DNA from: Chrysopilus asiliformis
Lineage: Eukaryota; Arthropoda; Insecta; Diptera; Rhagionidae
Direction: 5' to 3'
Assembly: GCA_964034945.1 (NCBI GenBank)
Contig: OZ035963.1
Span: 65,616,682 to 65,680,681 of the forward strand
DNA: 64,000 nucleotides
Shown one piece after another: positions 1 through 13,035 of this stretch; the stretch's first letter is position 1; every line of letters starts with the position of its first letter. The notes below the pieces were generated by a model, which was given only the letters and a program-made list of their open reading frames with translations, was not told where the DNA came from and did not search any database. Made by a program: the position numbers and the translations under genes.

Positions 1-660
1 TAGGTGCTGTTTGTCTGTGAGAGTACAGAGTGATAACTTCTTTCAACAACGATCTGTGTAGGAAGGATAAAAACTTTGATTATTTTATGTTTTGATTAAA
101 TTCCATATCATGGAATTTCAATTTAATTGATTTGGTTGCTCTCTGCCCTTGCCCTTCGTGTATCAATCATTTTAGCGCCAGTTGTTGACTCGAAATTCTT
201 CAAAAGATTCTGTTCCGGATTGTTTACTTTCAGTGGTTAAAGATTTTTTTTCCTAGGTGTTATATTTTAATGATTTTCCTTCAATAGATCCTTTTATTTG
301 TGTAAGAATTTTAATTCAAAAAACATTTTCCTTGTGTTAAACCGGAACCTGGAATTGGAATTCCAAAAATTTCGGTCTCATAAGAATTTTTTCTCCAATG
401 TTGCACCTGTTTTTTCACATGCAATTCAATTGTTTTGAGCTTCACTGTAATTTTTTTTGTGGGTTCCTAAAATTAAAATCATTTACTGTAATATTTTTTA
501 AGAGTTCCTAAAAGTAAAATCCTTTATTTAACATTTTTCGACTACCAAAAATTTAAGGACTTCTTTAGGAGACCAAACCACAGGGTCTTCTGATTAGAGG
601 ATTTTTTTTATAAACCTTTTTTTTTGTATCAAACTCGCTAACGCTTGCAATTACGATTTT

Positions 661-798
661 CAGACTAACGATTGCAATTACGATTCAGCTTCCTCGACCA
701 ATGAGATCAAAGCTTTCATTTTCCTATCGTTGAAAGCTTTGATCTCATTGGTCCAGAAGCTTCAATCGTAATCGCAATCGTTAGTCTGAATTGGGCTT
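661..798. mobile_element. Foldback MITE, copy 1
   Basis: The left arm begins cagactaacgattgcaatta and the right arm ends with its near complement, ttagtctgaattgggctta. A central palindrome around atcaaagctttca / tgaaagctttgat also pairs. A second, longer copy with the same arms lies at 46514-46711, which makes this a dispersed foldback family and not a local hairpin. No coding capacity. Confidence 0.75.
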
Positions 799-1440
799 AA
801 GAACCGAACTCAGTTTGCGTTTTTATCCAGTTCTAAATGCATTAGTGGTGTTTTTTTTAACGTTTAATTGATGAGGTGGGTCCAGTGGACTCACGCTGAC
901 TTTTCTCTCTTTGTTATTTCTCATGTTTTCAGCACAGTGACTCTGAAATCTTCAGTACCTTCATACAGTATGGTGTTGTATGCCGAGTTAAAAGCACGGA
1001 TTTGGTATGTGGTTAGAACAAGTCCATTGGAAACCACCTCATCATTTACGCATATGATTTTCACCTCATAAATTAAGGGTTAAAGACGTTAGGAGGCAAA
1101 TTATCCTAGTTTCTTCGATAGTATTAACAACTGCTCGTTGTAACTCGTAAACCACTCGACCAATTGTTATATTTATAAAAAATCCGTGCTTTCAGATTTT
1201 CAAAAAAATCGTTTTAAAATTTGAAAAAAAAATCGGCAGGACTATTGGTCAAAGAAGATCACACAAAATGCAGGTGAAATTTCCCAATTGATTGAACCAT
1301 TCCGTTGTTATAACCGGTTTCTTTTGTAGCACACTTTGTCTAACAAAGTAAACAGACTCGTGTGGATGGACCGCGATTGTCTATGAATTTCTTGCGTTTT
1401 TGTTTAGCAACAATTTTATCAATGAGTTAATAACTCAAGC

Positions 1441-1619
1441 CATATATAAACACAAACAATGAGATCGTTCTGATTTATTGTGCGTTTCTTCAACTGCCAA
1501 AGTGAAAAACAAACAGAATATACGCTAAGAACTTGATCTTTATCCCTCAAGATCACTATCTACTCGTCGTAGATGGCGTTACGAATGAGATGTCTCTATC
1601 ATCGACTATACTTCAGACT
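1441..1619 (+). promoter_or_regulatory. Candidate TATA box and untranslated first exon
   Basis: A TATATAAACA box at about 1442 is followed some 30 bases on by pyrimidine-rich initiator-like sequence, and a GTGAGT donor occurs at 1620. If this is the first exon of the phosphatase gene, its transcript would splice to 3877. An ATG at 1573 would then open a short upstream frame that does not match the main frame. This is inference only; no transcript evidence. Confidence 0.25.
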
Positions 1620-2674
1620 GTGAGTGTAAAATTCTGTTGTTTTCAGACAACATTTTCTCAGATACTGTTTGTGTGTTTGTCGACCGTGGATCTATTTTGC
1701 CGTATTTCATAACACTTGACGACTATAAGACATTGACTTTCTTCAAGACGATTTGTTTTGTGTTCTCCAAAAAACCGAACCAATCCATAGCCGAAGCTCA
1801 ATCCGAAGTTAGACCAGATGCTGTGACGATTGTTCCACATGAAAATGGGATGTGATGTGATGCACGTAAATAAAATAAAAACACTATGAGCATAAATATG
1901 GAAACTGGGACTCCGCTATGTTGGGCTCTGCTGTAGTTTGCTGTGTGTGTATGTTTTTTTTTTAAATAGTTGAAAGTCATGTGACATCGAGTAATCAATT
2001 TACTTGACGAAAATGGCTTGAAATGCTTTTGAACTCGAAAAATGCCGCGGATTTATGTTAAACTTTATGCTACGATGATGATTAATGCTGCCCAAGGTAG
2101 GCATTCATCAGATATCGAAGTCAGACGGATTGTTTTTAGAGGTCGCTGAGATATTTTTGGAATTTCTACTATTAATGATCAATGCGTTCACCTGTTTTGA
2201 ATTGGAATGCTATTCTTTTCTTATTTTTAATGTTTAGCTGGAAAAATGTGATTTAGGGCAGACGATTGTGATAAAATTCCGTAAATTTGAAAAATTCTTT
2301 GGTTGAAACTAATGTTTTTGAAGCAGAAAAATGGGCGTTTTTGGTCGTTTAAGTAAGTGGGTCTAAATTATTGTCTACCAATTTCTTATTATTATATTTT
2401 TTTAAAAGCCGAGAGGTTACTTTCTCATTTTTTGAAACAGATTTAGAAGCGGTAAAATAATTTTAGGAACTTTATTGATACTTGATTTTTAATGAATTAC
2501 TCACAATAATTTGGTAAATGTGTCACGTAAGGTTGGACCATCTTTCTAAATAAATCAACGGACGCGAGAACAGCTTTTAAAGCTTAGAGGGCCGATAACA
2601 GTTTTTTCTCCTGCGGAACATTATTTTATTGAGGTTTTGTCTACGACGAAATATAAACAATTCGTCGCTCACAC

Positions 2675-2806
2675 TCACCCCGATTGCGAGTGTCGTGTCG
2701 TTTTCGACAAGAGTCGTTTTACGTGTTGTTGTTGGTAGAAAAACACTAACAACAACACGTGAAACGACTCTTGTCGAAAACGACACAACACTCGCAATCG
2801 GGGTGA
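2675..2806. repeat. Near-perfect long hairpin (about 59-bp arms)
   Basis: The left arm starts tcaccccgattgcgagtg and the right arm ends cactcgcaatcggggtga. Reading the arms against each other I find only about two mismatches over roughly 59 bases, with a loop of about 14 bases (ggtagaaaaacact). Open frames on both strands inside it are artefacts of the symmetry. It is probably a young foldback element or MITE. A small-RNA precursor is an alternative. Confidence 0.8.
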
Positions 2807-3284
2807 CTAATAGATGCAGGATTCTGCAATTGGAAAAGGGCTGAATATTTTGGGACCTCGATAGTCGTATCCTGAAAGATGAGTTCGAAATTCAAAACTC
2901 ATACAGACTATAAATTACTATTTTCGAGTCTGAGTATAATACAGGTGGTTTGTTTTTAATTATTCTCGAAAACGGTTTGCCGCATAAAAACCAATCACAT
3001 TTAATTTGAAAGCTAAAGCCGAAAGGTTTTCGATTGTGAATTTCACTGCGAATATTTTTGATGTCGATTTTGATAACAGTCAATATTTTATTTATGTTTT
3101 TTTTAAATATTTTGTTTGGTTTTTCCTTATCGTAAAATTCCATCCGGTTTTTCTGACCTTAAACCACAACAGAGTTTTATTTTTGTATACAAAGTATAAT
3201 AAAGTATTTTATTCATGAAAAATTTCGACATTTTCCAAGTAATTCTGAGTCTATTGAAGCATTATTACAAAAATGTTTTTCTAT

Positions 3285-3720
3285 ATGTTAGTCTGATTTA
3301 TCAAAAACTAGTGAAGCTAGAGCCATGAAATTTTACAGCAATGTTTGGTCCTGGAGTGGGACGATCCTATCTACTTTTGGTGGCAATTCGTTGACCAGAA
3401 GTAACCAAAATGGCGGCATTTTTAAAATCCCAATTTCGTTTTTCGTGATTTATTCCGAAACTACGCGTTTTTCAGTAGTCTTATGTATGACGAAAATAGG
3501 GAATTTTCTTACACTTTTGTCTTTTACTAGAACTCCATATCTCAAACTGGTATCTCAAACTGGTATCGATTATTCGTTTTCGGTGGTTCCGTGTATGAGA
3601 TGAATTGAAGAGAATAATACTTGCCACAATTCTATCTTCTAGCGTTATCCGCTACCTTTAGATTTGGTGTAAGAAAGTCATGTGCTGTTCACATCCGATA
3701 TTTTTACTACTGTGGGAAAA
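3285..3720 (+). repeat. Dispersed repeat family B, copy 1
   Basis: The segment shares ordered blocks with 42065-42445, for example the run of blocks around tttttcagtag, gaattgaa-agaata and cgttat-cgctac. It also shares the block aagaaagtcatgtgc with 46745-46925. No coding potential is seen. The element type is unknown. Confidence 0.65.
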
Positions 3721-3879
3721 AACAACAAAACACACACACAGAAAAAAAAAACTTTGAAATAGAAGACCTACTTAAGGTGCTGCTGCCTGCCAGTCATAAA
3801 ATTATCTGACCACATGAATTCTAAATTTATAATATTGTAACAATGAAATGAAATTAACGTAATATGATTGTTTCAGGTC

Positions 3880-6800
3880 ATGGAGGGATCCGATGGATCA
3901 CCTCCCTCATCACTTTGGATGGTTCGTGCCGCCGAGCTATTTCCCAAAGGGCCAATCGAGAAGGAAGACGACAAACTTAATATTCCATTTCAAGAACGTA
4001 AGTATCAAATTAATTTTTATTCATATTTATTGCATTTTCAAGTAGTCATCGCGAATCTTTTTGTATGTAGTCGCCAGTGAGTGGGATTGTTTTCATAGAG
4101 GCTAAAATGTTTGTCAAAAAAAACTCAGGAAAGCAATTTGTCTTTTGTCAATACACTCTCGAAAGAATAAAAAACAAGTCCGAGAAACAACTAAATGTTT
4201 CCTAAATTTCCATTTGATGAATTTTTTTTTCCAAATTCAGTTGCAGGTGAATCTGTAAGATATCTGGGATATTTAGATGATGGCGTATTGGCGCTCTCCA
4301 ACTATCGTCTGTTTATGCTAAAAAGTTCAACATGCTCGGAAACATCTGTTCCTCTGTCACTTATCGAGTCCGTTCAGGCGCTCAACATATTTCAAATAAT
4401 GATCATCTGCAAGGATGCCAGCACTCTGAAATGTTCCTTCACCAGCCCAGACAAATGCACCGATTGGATCCGTCGTATATCGCTTGTTATTGGCGTTCCC
4501 GATACCCTCGAGTCGCTGTTCGCATTTCCGTTCTATGCTTGGGCATCGGAGACCATCAGAAATGACAATAACGAGTGGTCCGGGCGGTTGCAGAAGGCCG
4601 GCCGCTTCGAAGATGACTTCAAACGTGAGGTCGATCGACTGCAGTTCGATTTGAATGGAACGTGGCGGATCAGCCAGGCGAATTCAGAGTTTAAGCTTTG
4701 TCCGTCGTATCCGACGCTGCTTTTAGTTCCTTGCTGTATATCCGATGATGCTCTTCAGAATGTGGCCAGTTTTCGGAGCTCTAGGCGAATTCCGGCGGTT
4801 GTTTGGAGACATAAACAGTCGGGAGCTGTGATTGCGCGTTGCAGCCAGCCAGAAGTGGGATGGCTTGGTTGGCGGAATGCAAAGGATGAGCAATTGTTGA
4901 AGGCGCTGGCAGATGCTTGTGCGTTCGATCGTGGTGAACAGAGTCGGAGGCAGAATTTGTGTGCGTCAGGGGAGAGTACTCCGTCGAGTGCGGAGGGGAG
5001 TCATGAAGAAGTCGTCATGGATGAAGTGAGGGTGAGATAGAATGCCGTTTTCAACGAGTTTTTTTTATTAAATGTTGATTTTTTTCAATTTTCAGAAAGT
5101 GTTAATCGTTGACGCGCGTTCGTATACGTCGGCTGTGACCAATAGAGCGCGCGGCGGAGGCTGTGAATGTCCAGAATATTATCCCTACGCTGATATACAG
5201 TTTATGAGTTTAGGGAATATTCATGCGATTCGAAAGAGTTTCCACAGTTTAAGAACACTGTGTGCATCCGCCCCTGATGTTCCCAAGTGAGTTTCGCCGG
5301 TTTTCGTGTTAGGAGGCTTTCCATAAAATAAGTCCCGCTTGTTCTGAACCCCCCATTCTGTGTTTCTGCCTTTCTTTTCTTTTTTTTCTCTTGTCCATCC
5401 TTTCATTTTATCCTTCTCTCCTTTTTTCCTTATTTTCATCGTTTCTCTCTCCCTTTTGCCCCCTCCCCTCCTGCCATGCTTTTTTCGCAAATTTTTGTAT
5501 GGATTTTAAACCGACACACCACCCCAGGTCCCTCACCCGCTAAATGCGTAACGTATTTTATGGCTGGTCTCTTATTTGAATTCAGAAATCTTTGTTTAAA
5601 TTTCAAAAATTATCCTGGAGCCAAACTGGGTTGAAAACACTTTAATTTTAATATTTCTCACTTCAGTTGGCTCGGGGGTTTGGAACGATCACTCTGGCTG
5701 CAACATTTATCCGGCCTCCTAGCATCCTCGATGACTGTTTGCCACGCAATCGAGAAAAACGGTCGCCCAGTGTTGGTTCACTGCTCCGATGGATGGGATC
5801 GGACTCCACAAATCGTGGCCACTGCTCAATTATGCCTTGATCCGTATTACCGAACTGTTGAGGTTAGTTGCACTGAAAATTTCAACACATTTATGATAAA
5901 TTTAATTTAAAAAAATTAATTTTAGGGTTTCCGAACATTGGTTGAACGCGAATGGCTGAGTTATGGTCACAAATTTTCTGATCGTTGCGGCCATGGCCCT
6001 GGATCGGATGAATTAAATGAAAGATGCCCCGTTTTCCTACAATGGTTGGACGGAATTCATCAAATTCATCGTCAGTTTCCGTGCAGCTTTGAATTCAATA
6101 TGGCTTATTTGGTAAAAATCAGAACAAATTTCAAAAAAATGAAAAATTTCATGAAATCCATTTGAAATTGCAGATAAAACTAGCGCAGCATTCGCATTCA
6201 TGTCTCTTTGGAACGTTTCTATGCAACACGATTAAAGAACGAATCGAAAATACAGTATTTGATCGAACGTTTTCTGTTTGGCCGTTACTATCTGGGCCAA
6301 TGTACAGAAATCCGCTCTACGTTCCGAATAAAGAGAAAGTTTTATGGCCTGCGCACAATGTACGCGATTTAACATTATGGAGTGAAGTTTATTTAGGAAG
6401 TCTAGGTAACCAAAATTCTACTGATTTTCCACCAAATGCAAATGAAGCTAATCAAGAGTCGAGTAGTAAATATTATTGTATAACTTATTTATAGAACGAT
6501 TTTATTAATTTTATGATTGTTTTAGGTCCAATGACAAAAACACGATCTTATGGTGATCTAATAAGTGCTGGGAATCAGCAGAATGGACTCACGAGACGGT
6601 CAAGTGATCCTAATATGATCGTTGATACGCAGTAAGTTCGAAACGGGGTAATAAATGAACAACTGGGTAGCAAAGGAGGTGGAAAAGCGTGTTGCTTTTT
6701 GTACTTCCGCTAATGTTGGTCTATTGGAGAAAATTGTTCAAAAATCTTGCAGGATATTGCAAAAAAGTCGCGAAATTTTCGTCGTGAGAACCGTTATTGT

Positions 6801-9800
6801 GGGAAATTTTATTCTTTTTCAAAATCTTATCAACAACCGCATCCCAATATTTTGAACGATTTAAAAGTTGTTAACTAAACGAATAGATCTAATGTAATAA
6901 AAATTTAATCATGTGATAACACGACTGTTATCTACAAATTACCATCAGTCATTCCTTGTTTGATGCCTACAAGTGCTTACAATATTTTTTTTATATAAAT
7001 ATAGGAAGGGGGCGTTTTGCTGGCTACATTTATTATACTACCTTAATTTCGTACTAATTCTTTATAAAAAAGAAAATTTAAATACAGAAAATTAACATAG
7101 AAAACACCTTCCATTACAGCCTAATAACACCATTGAATCTTTCATCTGGCAACTCTGTAAACGATGAATCATCAGTGCGCGGGGCCTCACCTGAGGCTAG
7201 CGGTGAATCTCTAACCGATATGATTCAGGCGACAACTGAAAAACTTCAACATCTCACAAATGAATTAAACCAATCGGACGAGGATGCCGAAATCTGTAAT
7301 ATTATTAATGAAAACTATAAGGCTTGTGATCTGTTTAATCAAGCAACCAAAGACGGTGTCAGTGGACGCGTGATTCGCGGTGGCGGTGGCAGCAGCGTCG
7401 GAGGAGATACCGAATCACCAGCATCGGCCGCATCAGGAAATCATGAATACGCATCTAGTCCCTTTTATACTCATACATCGAAACAATTTACAACAGATTA
7501 CAGTATTGGCAATGAAAACTCGAATGGAAATGGCACCGCCGCTGCTAGTAATGCAAATAACGGGAATGGCAACGGTACGAAGCGAATGTCACCGAATGGT
7601 GTGACGGTTTCGAACAATGGAAATGGCTATGAGGCGTCGCATACTAGTAGAAATTTAAATCCAAATGGTAATAGACTCAATTCGAATAGTAATCAAACTT
7701 ATGATGACGTTGATGGGGAGTTCATAACTGAAGACTGCGATGGTGGAATGATGAAGAGTGTCGATCTGAAAGGTATGAAAAAAGTGATTTGTACGAATCT
7801 AGTCTTAGCGTTTAAAAAATGTATGAAGTGTACACCCACCTCTCCCTAAAAGTTTGACGCATTTCAATGGTCCGAGTGAATAAAATGTAGCAAATGTTTT
7901 TACTAGCAATTTAGTACACTTTAGTACGGGTTTCCATATAAATTTTGTACTAAAACCTGAAAAATTCCTAGAAAAGGCATTTACGAGATTTAATTCACTC
8001 GACCCATTGACTAACTCGTGCTTGGTTTTTTCGTTACTTTCGGGAAACTACAAATTTAATTACAAATATTTCTCTATTATAAAACTATTAGCAGAGTTGC
8101 AATTTTTATTTAATTTTTGATTTTGATTTTCCTGTTATTCGGCAAAATTATACTAAAAAACACTAAAAATTGGAGCACTTTTAACACAAGATTGTTTAAT
8201 AAAAATCTTGGTTTATTTTTGCAGACACAATGCTAGATGGATCCCCAACAAACTCATCTCAATCACAGAATCTCTGGCATGGATCGGTTGAGACGAGCAC
8301 CGACACTTTGGTGCCAATTGAACAGCTACAGGCCAACAATGGTGATCAACAGAAGACCGAATCCATTAGAAATAGTCATAGTAATGTTTCTGATAAGGTG
8401 AGCTAAGCTACCCCCGCTGGGCAGATTTAATTTAAAACAAAAAAAATTTCTTATGGTCGTTACAGAATTTAGTTACGTTAGATACACAAAAAATGTTAAC
8501 CAGTAGCCTTTATAAAGACCTACCCGAAGTGCATTGCAAGCCAAAATTAACAAGTAATAGTTTAAATTCAGCAATGGATGAGAGTATTATAATTCAGCCA
8601 GAGCATCGTAAATTAGAAATATCAAATAATGGTAAATGCGATAGTGTCGTTAGTAATATTATCAATACAACATCATCACATCGGCGAAGACGGACATCAT
8701 CAACAAATTCAAAACCAGATATACTTAGTCCAAATAAACATGTTAACGGAAGGTAAGGAATTCGGTTACGGCAGCTTCATACCTAAATTTCTCGATAAAA
8801 ATACAAAGCATGGACACAAAATGCTGTACTCTTAGGATTGATTTGGTTAAAGGATTTTGTTTTTTTCTAGGATTCAATTTGCCGAGAAATTTAAGGTGTT
8901 TGAACCTGTTTCATTTTGCCCTGCATAAATTCTTTTGAAGGATTTAATTTGACTTGTTTTCTTTTCAATTTCTCGCGTTTAGTACATCCCCAAGTGCCAC
9001 ATACTTTTCACGCTTTTCAACGCCTGGAGCTAGGTCGCTGCCTCTTACGCCGCCCGGTGCAACAGATCGACCGACTGTTGCCATCACTTGTCCCGATGGA
9101 CTCGCACATGCATTAAGTGAACAGAATATAAGACTTCAACAAATCGTTTATGAACATAAGGTGAGGTTTTTATGAAATGGAAAATTCATTTAAAATTTAA
9201 TCGATTGAAATTTGAATGCAGGCTCGAGAAGATGCCCTACAACGTGAACTAAATGGAATGCGTATGGCTCTCTTAAAACGGACTTGTCCACATTGCAACA
9301 ACCAACCGATACCAAATGATGAACAGGTGAGCTTTTAATCGTTCTGAAACAATCAAAATAAATTTTTTTTAATCACAACCAAAAGTATTTTTCGTGTACA
9401 AAAAAAAACAATTTTGTGCTTAATATTTGTAGACAATTTAGTTAATTTATTTTTATCTAAATTGATTTCTATTTGTTTTGAAAAATATGTAAAAATTTAG
9501 TTAGCTTTAAATTATAGATGATTTTCACTTGGAATTTTTATTTAATTAAATTTCTTTTAAATTCTATTTTTTGATTCACGTTTCTATGATTAACCGTTTT
9601 TTTTGCACAACAAAACAAAAATTATCCGAATTGAATTGTGAAACGCGTTTAACGTTCGACTTGTGTTAATTTAATTGAAATGAAAAAAGGCAGATGTGAG
9701 GAGTTTATGTGATGATGATAAGAAATTTGATGATTTTTGCAACTGGTTAAATACGGGAAATAATTTCGATGATGAACCTCTTTTATACTTTGGAACTAGT

Positions 9801-12800
9801 CCTGATTCGTCGGTTAGTTTTTAGTTTAATTTGTTTTTCTGTCTTCTCATAAAACAAGAATATTATTTTTTGTTTTATTGTTTATGTCAGTTTTTTGTTG
9901 GTATTTTTTTTTTATGTTTTAATATTTGCATGATTGAAAAGAATTTTCATTAAAACTTTTTGTTACTAAAAGTTATTTTTAGAGATGGTTTTTTAAATAT
10001 TTTACAAAGAATAATCATGGGCAGTAACAAATATCTATAAGTTTTCATTTTTCCTATAAACTCCATTCAAAAGTACTGCGGATTTCATAACTAGACAGCA
10101 GCACAGGCAAAATAGTATACAGACAAGTATTTCTTTGGGACGTTTTTCGTCAGCTCCCAATGGTTTCACATTATTGTGTTGGTGTATTGTTTCTCATTTA
10201 CACTCACTGGAAAAATATTTCTTCTCCTTCGCTCTTAGATTGGCAAATGGAACTTAAATTACTTGTATTTGCTAGGCTTTGACTCAGCATTTGTGTATCT
10301 CGTACCAAAACAATCTCATGGAGATTAGGTACAATTTTCCGTGCCCTTTTGCTATTCGCGCTTGAAATATCCGGAAGCCCTACTGCCTCTTAAAAGGCTA
10401 CGAATTTTATGGACAGCCACTCGTTTCTAAGATTTTATCAAATCCATTTTTAAATCCAGCCAGTGATTTAGAAAATAGCAGAAGAGGGGGATAGAAGGGA
10501 AGGCAATACATTTTTTGTCACCAACTTTTTCAAAATTCCAATAGATTTAAGAAATATAAAAGAGAAAGAAATCGCTAACAGAATAATTTATTGTCTATGA
10601 TTTCGCCTGTACACTGACTTCATCAAAAATATGTTTTTGGGATTTTCAGGCGTTTTTTGTGAATTTCCATTTAATTTAGTAAATTTCATTGAGGTTTTAA
10701 GACTTGTTTTTGAAATAAAACTTGCCCATAATTTCACGCTTTTAATTTTTTACTAATTTTTTAAATTCTACTACAGTTTTATCAAAAATACTTTGCTGAT
10801 AATTTGTGGAAATAGTTTTTTTTTCTTATTTTATATTCGTAACTTTTTCATATATATTTTTTTTAATTTTAAACTTCACACATTCTATATTGGCTTCAGT
10901 TACTACCAATCTCTGCACTGTACTGCCCTCTGTCTGCAATGTAAATAATTTTTTTTAACAAAGAAACAACCTAACGCTAAAGTTTGCAAACATGGAAAAA
11001 ATTTACAAATCTATCCAACAGAAATTATAATTAAAATGGAAAAATTGTACTAATTTTAGGCATCGATTCTGGATAATATTGAAAATTTATCAATTTGCTC
11101 ATGGGAAGCTGTCGAAGATCGCAGTGGACCATCGTCTGGTGCAAGTTCAGCCCAGCCAAGTGGCAGCGTTCTCTGGGTGCCAGATCATGCTGTGTCGAGG
11201 TGTACAGGATGCCAAACGGAATTCTGGCTCGGAAGGCGGAAACATCATTGCCGGTGTGACAATCGATTTAGTGTGTTTTCTTAGATATTTTCTTTTATTT
11301 CATTCAATTCTCTTGAGTTTTTTTTTGTTTTGCTTTGGGTTTTCCGCTACTTTTTTTGGGTTTTGCTTTAATTCTATTAGAGTTGCTTTGATTTGCTTCC
11401 TGTAATTTTTTTTATAGTATTTATTGCAAATTTTTATACAATTTCCCCTTATATTTTCTTTTTACAAAAGTTCCTGCGGACAAATATTTTGTGCCGATTG
11501 CTCAGAATTCTGGGCCCCACTCCCAGATGAAAGACTTTACACCCCTGTAAGACTTTGTGGTCCCTGCTATCACGCTGTTACCACTCGCATTCAGGTATGA
11601 TAATTTTTTACATGCAATTTCGAAGTTTGCTGTAGAGCTCATGCACCATAAGTAGATTTAAGCATTTTAACAAATTTTCATTACATTTTAGTTCCCATTT
11701 AATCCGCTTTTGATTCACATTTTGTATTTTTTTGTGTATTAGAATTTTTTTTTGTAGCTAATTTTTTCATCACTTCATTAAATCATCTTCATTATTTCAT
11801 GAAATCAAAATTAAATTTAAGATTTATTTCTTGATATCCCGAAAACGATTTTGTTGAGTGATTTTTACAAAAAAAGAACAAAATATATCAGATGTGAACA
11901 GCAAAATATGTAAAATATTATAATTTTTCCGTTAAAGATACGTAAAAGCCGTCAAAGCAAAAAATGTAGAAAATTTCCTGTAAATTTGGCACTTTTCCAA
12001 AAGTGTACAATTCTCAAACAAATTTAAAAAAACAATCTTCCATATTAAAAAAAAAAAAAAAAAAATATGGAAGATTGTAGTTACCGTCACTTTTCCAAAA
12101 GTTGATAGAATGAAAACTACGATTTTGGTAAAACTCATCTATAGATAAATTCAAATCGCTAGCTTTATGCGTTTCGACAGACGCCAGATTTCAATCCAGG
12201 ATAAAAAATCGCATGAAATATTGTGGGAAACCACCAAAAAATTCCAATTTTTGTAGCGAAGTTTTAATTTTTTTTAGGGAAGATATTTGTCGATGCATCC
12301 TTCACCACATACTCTATACCAATATTTTCCCTAAGAATTCTTCAATAAAAAGGCATTTTTCTTCAAATGAAGCATGTCAGAAGTTTTACTCTCAGCCAGG
12401 AGATAAAAAAATACTTTTTTTTTGGTAGACTTTTTTTTTTTAAAAAAGTACGTGTTAAAAAACTTGTGATGTTCTTTTTGTTGGCTAAAAATTTAGAAAT
12501 AAATTTTTGTATTAGATATTTGAGTAAATATTAACATGTCTTTTAATATTTACATGTCTTATGTTGTAAAACAAAAGTTCAAAGAAAAATTACGTCTAAT
12601 TAATTTTTTTTAATTGTAAGAAAAGAAAGAAACCTTAGCGTATGAGTCGTTATTTTTTTTTGCAAAACAGCGTCTCCGCTACGATTATCGCTGTAAAAAG
12701 TTCACAGTTTATATTTTTAACTGTAGGAGACATCGGTTTAGATACTGACATTTCGTAAGTGCTATTGAGTGTATAAACATTTTAGTAGCTTTATACATTT

Positions 12801-13003
12801 ATTTTAATAAACAAACATTCCAACATCTAGAATTCATTTTACATTGCTTTAAAAAACGCTATCCGCATTTTTCACGTATTTTTCCTTTCAAAAACGGTTT
12901 TTTTTCATTAATTTTTTTTGTTGTATGAGTAGCAACAACAGCAACAGCAAAATCAACAGATACGTCCTGGATTATCCTCATCTCACATTCAACAGCAGCA
13001 CCA

Positions 13004-13035
<32 letters not shown>

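Larger units (their letters stand above)
1..3876 (+). other. 5' flank / putative 5'UTR intron of the MTMR3/4 gene
   Basis: No convincing coding exon is seen here. The stretch holds two foldback elements (661-798, 2675-2806), a dispersed repeat (about 3285-3720) and AT-rich filler. The first coding exon downstream begins with an acceptor AG three bases before the ATG, so at least one untranslated upstream exon must exist. A TATATAAA-like box near 1442 followed by a donor-like GTGAGT at 1620 is a candidate first exon, but this is weak. Confidence 0.5.

Noticed and set aside
1637..1855. 72-codon ORF upstream of the phosphatase gene
   Set aside because: No ATG at its true frame start with coding composition, opposite strand equally open, and no splice link to 3877 in frame.
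2577..2844. Two overlapping ORFs of about 70 codons on opposite strands with almost the same peptide
   Set aside because: They are produced by the hairpin symmetry at 2675-2806.
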